Below are positions 6,880 through 13,053 of a stretch of DNA of 15,269 nt, piece after piece. Positions within the stretch are counted from its first letter, which is position 1, and each line of letters opens with the position of its first letter. The notes under the pieces are model-generated. The model had not been told where the DNA came from and did no database searches. It worked only from the letters and a program-made list of their open reading frames with translations. The translations under genes were made by a program, and so were the position numbers. This stretch comes from Candidatus Saccharibacteria bacterium UBA2866 (GTDB taxonomy: Bacteria > Patescibacteriota > Saccharimonadia > Saccharimonadales > Saccharimonadaceae). The DNA lies in the NCBI GenBank assembly GCA_002350545.1, contig DEEY01000016.1, forward strand, positions 41,603 to 56,871, read 5' to 3'.

Positions 6880-8236
6880 ATTCATATCCTAAGTAACCAA
6901 GTGCAAGTAGCACCACTCCCAACACCGCATAAATTGCCACAAAAGACGATTCTTCTTCATAGTTTTCCGGCTCCACATTATAATCCGCCCCATTGTTCTC
7001 CTTAATTTTCCGACATCTCCCCGTTTCCGGGTTTAAATAATACCCTTCCTTGCAGGTTTTTTCGCTAGCAGTTTGAAATTTTTTACACCGCCCAGTCAAG
7101 GGATTTAAATAATACCCATCTTTACAAATTTTTGTTTTCACCGCCGTCACTTTTACGCAATTTCCAGTTTCTTTATTTAAAACTTTCCCTTCCTCACAAG
7201 TTTTATATTCTTGATAATTGTTAGCCGCCCCCGGCGTTGGGGCATAAGTTACGCGCCAAACCTCCTTTCCTTTTTCATCATAACCAATCAAAGCGTATGA
7301 TGTCCCTTTTCTTTGCCCGTTCGGATATTCTAGCACGTCCAAAATCGCCCCATCCGTGTCAATTAACTCCAGTTTATTTGAATTCACCGGTTTTTTCGTC
7401 AATCCAAAACCCTCTTTTTCCGGATAATAAACAAAATATCCCTCCGGCTTCACTACACCCTTTAAAACATGATTTTTATTTTTATATCGCACCTTGCACC
7501 CATCTAATAATATTTGTTCCGACCCACGATTATATAATTCAATAAATTGTTCCGATTTTGATGTTTCGTAATAACTCATTATTTCCGAAAACTCCAAACC
7601 CTTACACTGGCTCGGGCCTGTCACTTCACCCATCCCTTCATCAACTACCTCCACATAGTAACCTTCTGGATTATATGCCGGCTCATATAATGTTTTAAAC
7701 TCAAACTCTCCGTTTTCCAAATTTCGCACCAGGCTCTCCCCGCTCCCACTTTTAAACTTTCTGTAACACCCCTCTTGCCCATCCACCCAACAAACCGCGT
7801 CCATTGCTTCCCCTCCCTTTTCTAAAACCACCGGCCCCGAGCTCTGAGTTAACCCAGAGCTCGTGCCCTTGACTTTGTAAGTCAAATTAGCCAATTCACT
7901 CCCAGGCGAACTAGCCAAACGAAGAAGTAATGTCTCGCCAACCATATAACTATACTCGGAAAACTCGACCAATGTCTGTTCTCCGCTTGCATTAGTATAA
8001 CTGATAGTTATGTCAGCGAGCGACATCATTTCGTCGGAGTTTTTGCGGGCAATTTCAATCATTTCTCCAACATTACTTTTTCCGTCAATCGTGTATCCCG
8101 GATTAATTGCTTTAATGTAAATGTCTGGAATCGTCTCATTAATATAAGCGTCTTCCGCATTTACATGAATTTTAATTAATAATCCACCTATCCCCACCAT
8201 AAATATAGTAAATAAATATAGTAAAAATTTTTTCAT
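6827..8236 (-). CDS. Membrane-anchored surface protein with two lamin-tail domains and Cys-pair repeats
   Basis: This 469-residue exported protein starts with a short basic end and a hydrophobic segment (FLLYLFTIFMVGIGGLLI, about 4-21), consistent with a signal peptide. Residues about 35-140 and 213-320 each look like a lamin-tail domain, an Ig-like fold common in CPR surface proteins; the second reads LEFSEIMSYY...EQFIELYNRGSEQILLDGCKVRY. Three 16-residue repeats with paired cysteines follow at 347-362, 381-396 and 395-410, with the pattern C-x-G-x2-LN-x3-G-x-C. Residues 432-451 form a transmembrane helix with a basic tail (RREILKFFGRVFRRFR), so most of the protein would face outside. A strong AGAAGGAGGG site precedes the ATG. 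The partner and exact role are unknown; adhesion or cell-envelope structure is inference. Confidence 0.8.
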   Translation of the reverse strand: MKKFLLYLFTIFMVGIGGLLIKIHVNAEDAYINETIPDIYIKAINPGYTIDGKSNVGEMIEIARKNSDEMMSLADITISYTNASGEQTLVEFSEYSYMVGETLLLRLASSPGSELANLTYKVKGTSSGLTQSSGPVVLEKGGEAMDAVCWVDGQEGCYRKFKSGSGESLVRNLENGEFEFKTLYEPAYNPEGYYVEVVDEGMGEVTGPSQCKGLEFSEIMSYYETSKSEQFIELYNRGSEQILLDGCKVRYKNKNHVLKGVVKPEGYFVYYPEKEGFGLTKKPVNSNKLELIDTDGAILDVLEYPNGQRKGTSYALIGYDEKGKEVWRVTYAPTPGAANNYQEYKTCEEGKVLNKETGNCVKVTAVKTKICKDGYYLNPLTGRCKKFQTASEKTCKEGYYLNPETGRCRKIKENNGADYNVEPENYEEESSFVAIYAVLGVVLLALGYLGYEFRREILKFFGRVFRRFR

Positions 8237-8280
8237 GCCCTCCTTCTAGCACAAAATTTTTGGAATTACAACCCCCCACA

Positions 8281-8295
8281 TGATATAATTAAACC
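8281..8295 (+). promoter_or_regulatory. Extended -10 promoter, leaderless start of three-gene operon
   Basis: TGATATAAT (-10 at 8284-8289), six bases, ATG at 8296, and no RBS. It should drive the membrane protein, the 79-residue protein and the flavoprotein, which overlap or nearly touch. Confidence 0.65.
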
Positions 8296-9003
8296 ATGAG
8301 CATTTTCATCTCTTTAGGAATTGTTATTCTGTCTATGCTTATCATGGGTTCCCTGCAACTAACGCCCGGCGTTTTTGCGCTTTTTTATCACTACTCTCTT
8401 GGTCAATTTTCCAAAGCCAAAACCTCTTATCTATCATTATTTTTCATTCTTGGCGCCGAAATCGTTACCACTTGTTTGTACTTATCAATCTTCTACCTCA
8501 CTTGCATCTTTTTTTTCGACAACCTCCATCCCGAAACATCCATTCTCTTTTGGGCTATCGCTGGCATCTTAATTGCCCTAGGCATCGTTAGCTTCTTTTT
8601 CTACTACCGCCGTGGTACTGGCACCAAACTTTTCATCCCCCGAAAATACGCCGAAGCACTCGATTTAAGTGCCAAATCTGCCAAAACACGTTCCGACGCC
8701 TTCATGCTCGGTGCACTTGCTGGCACTTGCGAATTATTCTTTACCTTGCCACTCTATATTGTTACTTGCATCGAAATCATGCGCATGGGTTCCGAGGGCT
8801 TTGCCAGCAACCTCCTCACTGTTATCTATATCCTCACACCGGTCATTCCACTTTTTTTCATCCGCTGGAAATTCCAATCTGGTCTCAACCTTGCTGATAT
8901 CCAAAAATCTCGCGTCCACGATAAAATTTTCACTCGCTTTATCCTCGCCTTCAGTTACATCCTTATCGCAATATTAATCATTTGTTTTAGGACAGTTTAC
9001 TAA
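8296..9003 (+). CDS. Six-helix integral membrane protein, possibly CcdA/LysE-like
   Basis: This 235-residue protein has about six hydrophobic helices, near 3-25, 43-70, 82-104, 133-160, 168-190 and 212-233. The two halves look alike in layout: an early GSLQLTPGVFALF and a later GALAGTCELFFTLPLYIV, each glycine-rich with a proline. This recalls the paired three-helix halves of CcdA/DsbD and LysE-type transporters, but no sequence motif proves either. No membrane-embedded cysteine pair like that of CcdA is visible. It is the first gene of a tight operon; its TAA overlaps the ATG of the next gene (TAATG). The linked flavoprotein suggests electron or redox traffic across the membrane, which is inference. 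The family assignment is unsure. Confidence 0.6.
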   Translation: MSIFISLGIVILSMLIMGSLQLTPGVFALFYHYSLGQFSKAKTSYLSLFFILGAEIVTTCLYLSIFYLTCIFFFDNLHPETSILFWAIAGILIALGIVSFFFYYRRGTGTKLFIPRKYAEALDLSAKSAKTRSDAFMLGALAGTCELFFTLPLYIVTCIEIMRMGSEGFASNLLTVIYILTPVIPLFFIRWKFQSGLNLADIQKSRVHDKIFTRFILAFSYILIAILIICFRTVY

Positions 9004-9242
9004 TGAAAGCCTACGACGAAAAAGAAATCGCCAAAGATTTAAAAATCGACGCCCATGCCGTCGGTATTCCCGAAGGTGCCGCTGAAGTGTTCATTGAACG
9101 CACTATAAAAGATGCGAAAAAAACCTTAAAAAACCGCTCCATCATTACTGAAAACGATTTAAAACACGCCATTTTGAAAGAACTCAAAAAATATCACGCC
9201 GATTTAGCTTATGTTTACGAAAATCATGATAAAATAATATAA
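9003..9242 (+). CDS. Small helical protein of unknown function (79 aa)
   Basis: This short, charged, apparently all-helical protein is translationally coupled to the membrane gene (TAATG overlap). It ends two bases before the flavoprotein ATG. The stretch AAEVFIERTIKDAKKTLKNRSIITENDLKHAILKEL has a long helix, then a basic turn, then T-x2-DL-x2-AI. That is the pattern seen at the alpha-2 to alpha-3 junction of histone-fold proteins and also in some ATP-cone-type regulatory domains. The C-terminus ELKKYHADLAYVYENHDKII is distinctive. I do not recognise the family. Its place between a membrane protein and a reductase suggests an accessory or regulatory subunit. Confidence 0.7.
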   Translation: MKAYDEKEIAKDLKIDAHAVGIPEGAAEVFIERTIKDAKKTLKNRSIITENDLKHAILKELKKYHADLAYVYENHDKII

Positions 9243-9244
9243 GG

Positions 9245-10651
9245 ATGGGTAAAAAATACGATTTTAAATATATAGTTATTGGTAGTGGTCCCGCTGGTTC
9301 CGCTGCTGCATTAAAACTTGCCAAAGCCAAAAAAAGCGTCGCGCTTGTTGAAGGGCGTTTCTATGGCGGTTCTAATCTTAATTCTCGCGATGTTCCGTAT
9401 AGCGTCGCACTTGATTTTGCTCATAACTATTCCAAATTATCTTCCTATCCCGAACTCAAAAATCAAGAATTTAGTTTTAATTTTCCCACCATTGCTGCTC
9501 GCGAGCTTAGCACCGTCATTGCCGCAAATGGCAACAACAAAAAACCCTACGAAGAAGCCGGCGTTATTTGCCTTAGCGGTTTTGCTAATTTCCTAGACGA
9601 CCACACCATTGCCGTCAATCAAAAAAAGTTCACCGCCGAAAATTTCATCTTAGCTACTGGCTCACATCTCAAAACTTCCGATATCAGTATTCCAGAATCA
9701 ATGGACTTTTTAACCCCTGAATCAGCTATCAAAGTCCATCGCCTACCTGAAGTCATCGCCATCGTTGGCGCCGGTTCTACCGGCTGTGAACTCGCCTCAT
9801 ACTTTGCCGAACTCGGCAGTCAAGTCGTTTTGTTAGAATCTAGTAACCGCCTGCTCCCCCGCGAAGACAAAGAAGTTGGTGATCTCTTAGCTGATTATTT
9901 CACTCGCAAACTTGGTATCACTATTTTAACCAACAGCAAAGTCGTCTCGCTTGGCCGTGACGAACATAGTGCTTATCTCATCTTCACCTATGAGAATTCC
10001 GAAAAAATGGTTCGTGTCAGCGACATCGTTCTTGCCACCGGTAGCGAACCAAATCTAAATCTCGGTCTCGAAAACACCAAAGTCAAAATCAAAAACACCG
10101 GCATTGCCGTTGATAAATTCTTCCAAACCTCCGTCAAACATATCTACGCTATTGGCGATTGTATCGGCAGTGAATCTTCTACCGACCGTGCCCATCACGA
10201 AGGCTCTACCCTAGCTGCAAATCTTATCACCAGTTCCAAAACCTCCATTAATTATAACGGTCTTGCTCGCATCACTTACACTCAACCCGAAATCGCTGTT
10301 GTTGGCCTTACCGAAGACGATTTAATTCGCCGCGACCGTAAATACAAAAAAGTCATCATTAATCTAAACGAAATCACTGCCAGCAAAACCAATAATTTTG
10401 ATTATGGCTTTATCAAACTTATTTCTGATAGAAATTACCGCATCCTTGGCGCCAGCATCGTAGCCCCTCACGCTAGTCTCCTCGCTGAGGAAATCTCCCT
10501 TGCTATCCGCCACAATCTTACCGCTGTTGAACTTGCCAGCACGCCACATGTTATGAATAGTTATAACTACCTTGTTAAACTTGCTGCTACCAAACTCCTC
10601 GGCAAAAACCCCGCCACCAAGACCAAACACGTCAAAAAACGCAAAAAATAG
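9245..10651 (+). CDS. FAD/NAD(P)-dependent oxidoreductase, dihydrolipoamide/mercuric-reductase fold, redox Cys pair lost
   Basis: This 468-residue protein is homologous to class I pyridine-nucleotide-disulfide oxidoreductases. It has an FAD-binding GSGPAG at 13-18, a NAD(P) motif VGAGSTGCELASYFAELG, a second FAD site HIYAIGDCIG and a C-terminal dimerisation domain (ITYTQPEIAVVGLTEDD). In the family the active disulfide is GGTCLNVGCIPSK. Here the aligned stretch is GGSNLNSRDVPYS (41-53), so both cysteines are replaced (N44, D49). The C-terminal His-Glu dyad is also altered: PHVMNS keeps the His but lacks the Glu. It can probably bind FAD and NAD(P)H but cannot do disulfide chemistry. It ends in a basic tail (KHVKKRKK). 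It is the last gene of the operon with the membrane protein, and its 3' end overlaps the fic remnant by 20 bp. Confidence 0.87.
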   Translation: MGKKYDFKYIVIGSGPAGSAAALKLAKAKKSVALVEGRFYGGSNLNSRDVPYSVALDFAHNYSKLSSYPELKNQEFSFNFPTIAARELSTVIAANGNNKKPYEEAGVICLSGFANFLDDHTIAVNQKKFTAENFILATGSHLKTSDISIPESMDFLTPESAIKVHRLPEVIAIVGAGSTGCELASYFAELGSQVVLLESSNRLLPREDKEVGDLLADYFTRKLGITILTNSKVVSLGRDEHSAYLIFTYENSEKMVRVSDIVLATGSEPNLNLGLENTKVKIKNTGIAVDKFFQTSVKHIYAIGDCIGSESSTDRAHHEGSTLAANLITSSKTSINYNGLARITYTQPEIAVVGLTEDDLIRRDRKYKKVIINLNEITASKTNNFDYGFIKLISDRNYRILGASIVAPHASLLAEEISLAIRHNLTAVELASTPHVMNSYNYLVKLAATKLLGKNPATKTKHVKKRKK

Positions 10652-11024
10652 TAATTCCCAAAAACTGGTGCAATTGTCTTTTCTTCTCGTTCTTCAATTC
10701 ATTCATCACCTGATCCATGCAAACATCTATCAACTCATGCATACAAAAAATATTACCACGCGAGATGTCTATCTTCCGGTTTTCTCCTGCCCACTCATAG
10801 ATCTCGCCAAATAAATGCCGATGAATATTGCGAAGATATTCAAAGTTAAGCTCATCTGGTGAAGGATTCTTTTCAAACTCAGCTAATTTGAGAGCAGTAA
10901 GCTCTCGCTCTGCTTCGGCTAGCGTTTTCTCGTCTCTTATACCCAGCTTATTTTTTAATACATTACTATCAGGATAGCAGTAATAATCATCTCTTTCATA
11001 TTCATAGGAAAGTGGAGCAACCAT
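10632..11024 (-). pseudogene. fic: Fic-family toxin, truncated before the catalytic motif
   Basis: The 130-residue remnant has the standard Fic N-terminal half: SNVLKNKLGIRDEKTLAEAERELTALKL, then FEYLRNIHRHLFGEIYEWAGENRKIDI and GNIFCMHELIDVCMDQVMNELKNEKK. Full Fic enzymes continue to HPFx(D/E)GNGRxxR, which carries out AMP or phosphate transfer to target proteins. That motif and the C-terminal helices are missing. The homology stops near residue 117 (about position 10676), and the last residues (FLGITIFCVF) come from sequence beside and inside the 3' end of the oxidoreductase gene. The start overlaps the antitoxin stop (TAATG). It is likely inactive and marks a deletion or insertion joint at the edge of the accessory island. 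Confidence 0.85.
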
Positions 11025-11197
11025 TAACTAGTTCCTCGCATAGAGTAACGATTTTTTACATCTTGGACTGCAACCTTAAATGACTTACGTCCTTCAAGAC
11101 AATCCATGATTGTCGCCTTCTCTCGCTCTGTCATTCTCATGCCTTCAAGCGCCTGATTAGCAACTACAAATCTCAGTATTTCTTCGTTCTTACTCAT
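11024..11197 (-). CDS. Fic-associated antitoxin, VbhA-like
   Basis: This 57-residue protein begins MSKNEEILRFVVANQALEGMRMTEREK. It sits directly upstream of fic with a TAATG overlap, the usual class I FicTA layout. VbhA/FicA antitoxins carry an inhibitory helix (S/T)xxxE(G/N), whose Glu pushes ATP out of the Fic site. Here NQALEG supplies the Glu-Gly with Asn in the S/T position. The rest (MDCLEGRKSFKVAVQDVKNRYS) fits the second helix pair of the family. With its toxin truncated, it probably has no target in cis. The start is set by TGGTATAAT six bases before the ATG. Confidence 0.8.
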   Translation of the reverse strand: MSKNEEILRFVVANQALEGMRMTEREKATIMDCLEGRKSFKVAVQDVKNRYSMRGTS

Positions 11198-11212
11198 ACT
11201 ACTATTATACCA
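11198..11212 (-). promoter_or_regulatory. Extended -10 promoter of the antitoxin-fic pair, leaderless
   Basis: The minus strand reads TGGTATAAT (-10 at 11209-11204), then six bases and the ATG at 11197. There is no RBS and no -35. The layout is the same as at the housekeeping genes. Confidence 0.65.
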
Positions 11213-11272
11213 TACTATTCGCTAATTCTCGGAAACACCCAGGTGTATAACAGGGGCCAACCATTTTCCCAC

Positions 11273-11300
11273 TTGACAAATTTTTAACATATGCTTTAAT
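11273..11300 (+). promoter_or_regulatory. Strong sigma-70-type promoter for the leader and recombinase remnant
   Basis: A perfect TTGACA (11273-11278), 16 bases, and TGC-TTTAAT (extended -10 at 11295-11300) predict a start near 11307. That point coincides with the first base of a long hairpin. It is the best -35 in the window. Confidence 0.75.
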
Positions 11301-11305
11301 AGTAT

Positions 11306-11651
11306 GTAGGTAGAGTATTCGGTCATACTCCACCTACTAATTAGGATTGGTATTAATCTGAAGTAGATGGGTCAAAAAAATACTCCTTTCTTTTGTCGCA
11401 TTTAGTGACAATTCTATTTGCATCATGCATCTTTTCATGCATCGCCTCATGTATCGCATCATGCATCATCTAATATTCAAACTTGCCTCAAAGCTCCAGC
11501 AATTCACGGGGAACAGAGGTAAAACTTGGAAGAGACTATATTACCCATCAGGGGTAATAAAAACAAACACCGGCGCAAGCCATCTGGCACTCACCTAAAA
11601 CAAACCCCCTAATATTAACTTAAGCACATTAATCCCAAAAAGGAGGACATT
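11306..11651 (+). promoter_or_regulatory. Long structured 5' leader with possible alternative folds and RBS sequestration
   Basis: About 345 bases separate the promoter from the ATG at 11652. Hairpin 1 (11306-11337) pairs GTAGGT and GAGTA with TACTC and ACCTAC. Hairpin 2 (11393-11411) is TTGTCGC-ATTTA-GTGACAA followed by a T-rich stretch. AATACTC at 11379-11385 could pair instead with GAGTATT (11313-11319) of hairpin 1. CTCCTTT at 11383-11389 is complementary to AAAGGAG (11639-11645), the ribosome site. A further 8-bp stem TATTACCC/GGGTAATA lies at 11539-11559. The pairings are read from the sequence; switching is inference. The leader also contains a 57-codon open frame (11425-11598) without an RBS, which I do not call a gene. 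Confidence 0.45.
11424..11471 (+). repeat. Four 12-bp tandem repeats
   Basis: Four consecutive 12-mers begin CATGCATC, CATGCATC, CATGTATC and CATGCATC and differ in the last four bases. They include the palindrome ATGCAT three times. They may be a protein-binding array or the relic of a four-residue coding repeat. Confidence 0.8.
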
Positions 11652-12466
11652 ATGCACGTTATTAAAACACACGAAAATATTATTACTATGCGCGAATCCG
11701 GTTGTTCCTACGGCCAGATCGCAAAAACCTTAAATATTCCCAAAAGCACCGTTTCAAGCTTTTGCCTAGATCACGGTGTAAAACCACCGGTACCGCGAAA
11801 AGCCCCTTTAACGGCAAAGTCTTCTGCAACGACTGTGGCAACTTATACGGTCACCGCACCTGGAACTCCCGCGGTCACATTACCTACAGAATGTGGGTTT
11901 GTAATCACAAATACTGTGAAGAAACCACCTACAGCAACAACAAATGCAAAGCTGTGAATTTAAGGGAGGAATGGCTAGTGAATGGGTATCTATACTCTAT
12001 TAACCAGCTATTGGCCCAGAAAACCGAAATAAACGCGAAATACGCTCGCAAGCTCGCTCGTATAGAACGAAAGCTCTCTAATAACAAACTAGAAAGCGAG
12101 ATTAAGACTACTGCCGAGCAAATCAACCAAATTGAGAAAAAGCGCCTCAGTCTCACCCAGGAATACGAAATGGTCTTCGGCAGAAACGATGAGTTTAACC
12201 TAAAACAGCTCACCCTAAAACAAGAAAAGGAGGAGACCGTTTTAAAAAGGCAATCTCTAATAAAAGAGCGTGATTCCCTCCTCACTGAAAAGCTAAACCT
12301 TAATAACTTCCTCACTACCCTAGATTCCCTCCCAGACCAGCTCACCAAATTTAGCGCTAAAACCCTCACCGCCACCATTGATAAAATCACCGTCAGCCAA
12401 ACCACCATCACCTACTACTTCTACGGTAATGAGGCTGTCAAAGTGAAGGTTGATGACATCAAATAA
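11652..12466 (+). pseudogene. HTH + serine-recombinase zinc-ribbon/coiled-coil remnant, frameshifted
   Basis: The gene starts at an ATG with a strong AAAGGAGG site. The first 50 or so codons give a helix-turn-helix (ESGCSYGQIAKTLNIPKSTVSSFCLDHG). Near 11797-11806, in GCGAAAAGCCCC, coding sense moves to the -1 frame, which runs to 12466. That part shows the recombinase zinc beta-ribbon: NGKVFCNDCGNLYGHRTW, then WVCNHKY...NKC, giving four zinc-ligand cysteines. A long coiled coil (about 12000-12300) and the terminal strand KITVSQTTITYYF typical of large serine recombinases follow. The N-terminal catalytic resolvase domain is absent, so it cannot recombine DNA alone. The shift lies in adjoining A4, C4 and T3 runs, so a sequencing error is possible. 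In that case it would be a DNA-binding fusion protein of about 270 residues. Confidence 0.75.
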
Positions 12467-12476
12467 ACAACTGGCA

Positions 12477-12491
12477 TGGTATAATTGAATT
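12477..12491 (+). promoter_or_regulatory. Extended -10 promoter for the template RNA
   Basis: TGGTATAAT (-10 at 12480-12485) lies just after the recombinase-remnant stop. Unlike the gene promoters here, no ATG follows at six bases, which fits a non-coding transcript starting near 12492 and running into the template repeat. Confidence 0.55.
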
Positions 12492-12774
12492 ACAGGATGG
12501 CGTAGGCTTAAGCGGCGGCGGGTCTCCTAGAATCAAATTCCCTATCGCTAAGCCCGTACCTTAATAACGGAGAGCAAAGAACGCACTCTGCGAAGAGTAG
12601 AGTATTAGACAGTATCATCTATTTATCATTAGCTACGGCGAAGATAGAAATAAAAGACGTTCTTATTGGTGAATCACATTCAGGTTAAATCGTTCTGGGA
12701 GGACCGCATAGTAGAGTTACTATTTGGGTGTTAAGACCAAAAGCACGGGTTGCTCTTTCTACGCCTCTCTCTGG

Positions 12775-12949
12775 CAACTTCAACAATGGCTCGGCGAACA
12801 ATCAGGGCTCCAACGGCAACTTCTGGTCTTCTACTTACAACAATGGTAACAATATGTACAACCTGAACGTCAATTCTAGCAATGTGAACCCTACCAATAA
12901 CAATAATCGCAACAACGGTAACTCACTGAGGTGTTTGCTGGGATCGTAG
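12775..12949 (+). repeat. DGR template repeat (TR)
   Basis: Read in the frame ending at the TAG near 12949, a 52-residue stretch holds 23 asparagines, all AAC or AAT (14 and 9). They sit in the typical C-type-lectin/sulfatase-like target end: GNFWSSTYNNGNNMYNLNVN, then NPTNNNNRNNGNSLRC. AAY codons are the hallmark of DGR templates, because changing the adenines yields many residues and no stop codons. The open frame extends back to a GTG at 12728 with no RBS or domain, so it is probably not translated. Borders are approximate because they are defined by the unseen variable repeat. The adenine-rich sense strand is plus, opposite to the RT gene. Confidence 0.85.
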
Positions 12950-13003
12950 GTTTTTCCTATTAGTCTCCCCGTTCTCCGTCTAAGGTAAAACATTCATCAA
13001 TCT

Positions 13004-13037
13004 CGGAAGTAGCACCAATAAACCAGAGAGACTTCCG
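13004..13037. terminator. Stem-loop between template repeat and RT 3' end
   Basis: A 7-bp perfect stem (CGGAAGT/ACTTCCG) has a 20-base loop. On the plus strand it is followed by GGATTTTC. It sits between two convergent transcripts. The T-run is short, so termination is possible but weak, and a role in the template RNA is as likely. Confidence 0.35.
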
Positions 13038-13053
13038 GGATTTTCATAATCTG

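Larger units (their letters stand above)
12492..13040 (+). ncRNA. Predicted DGR template RNA with structured leader and 3' spacer
   Basis: The 270 bases before the template have stops in the frames I checked and clear pairing. A stem at 12502-12559 pairs GTA/TAC, GGCTTA/TAAGCC and GCG/CGC. Hairpin ACTCT-GCGA-AGAGT at 12585-12598 has a GNRA tetraloop. ACGGAGA at 12567-12573 can pair across the template with TCTCCGT at 12973-12979. After the template a stem CGGAAGT (13004-13010)/ACTTCCG (13031-13037) could end the RNA. In the Bordetella phage DGR the RNA flanking the template is needed to prime cDNA, and these stems may do that here. Both ends are estimates. Confidence 0.5.

Noticed and set aside
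11400..11480. CRISPR array
   Set aside because: The repeats are 12 bp, directly adjacent and without spacers, and no cas genes are present.
11539..11559. 8-bp stem TATTACCC/GGGTAATA as a rho-independent terminator
   Set aside because: There is no T-run on either strand. It is kept only as part of the leader structure.
11425..11598. 57-codon open frame in the leader
   Set aside because: It has no ribosome site or recognisable motif, and its start is a by-product of the ATG in each 12-bp repeat.
11798..11806. Programmed -1 frameshift in the recombinase remnant
   Set aside because: There is no canonical slippery heptamer or clear downstream pseudoknot. An indel in the homopolymer runs is simpler.
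12728..12949. Open frame of 73 codons as an asparagine-rich protein gene
   Set aside because: It has a GTG start, no RBS and no N-terminal domain. The Asn codons and target-like end are what a DGR template repeat gives when translated.
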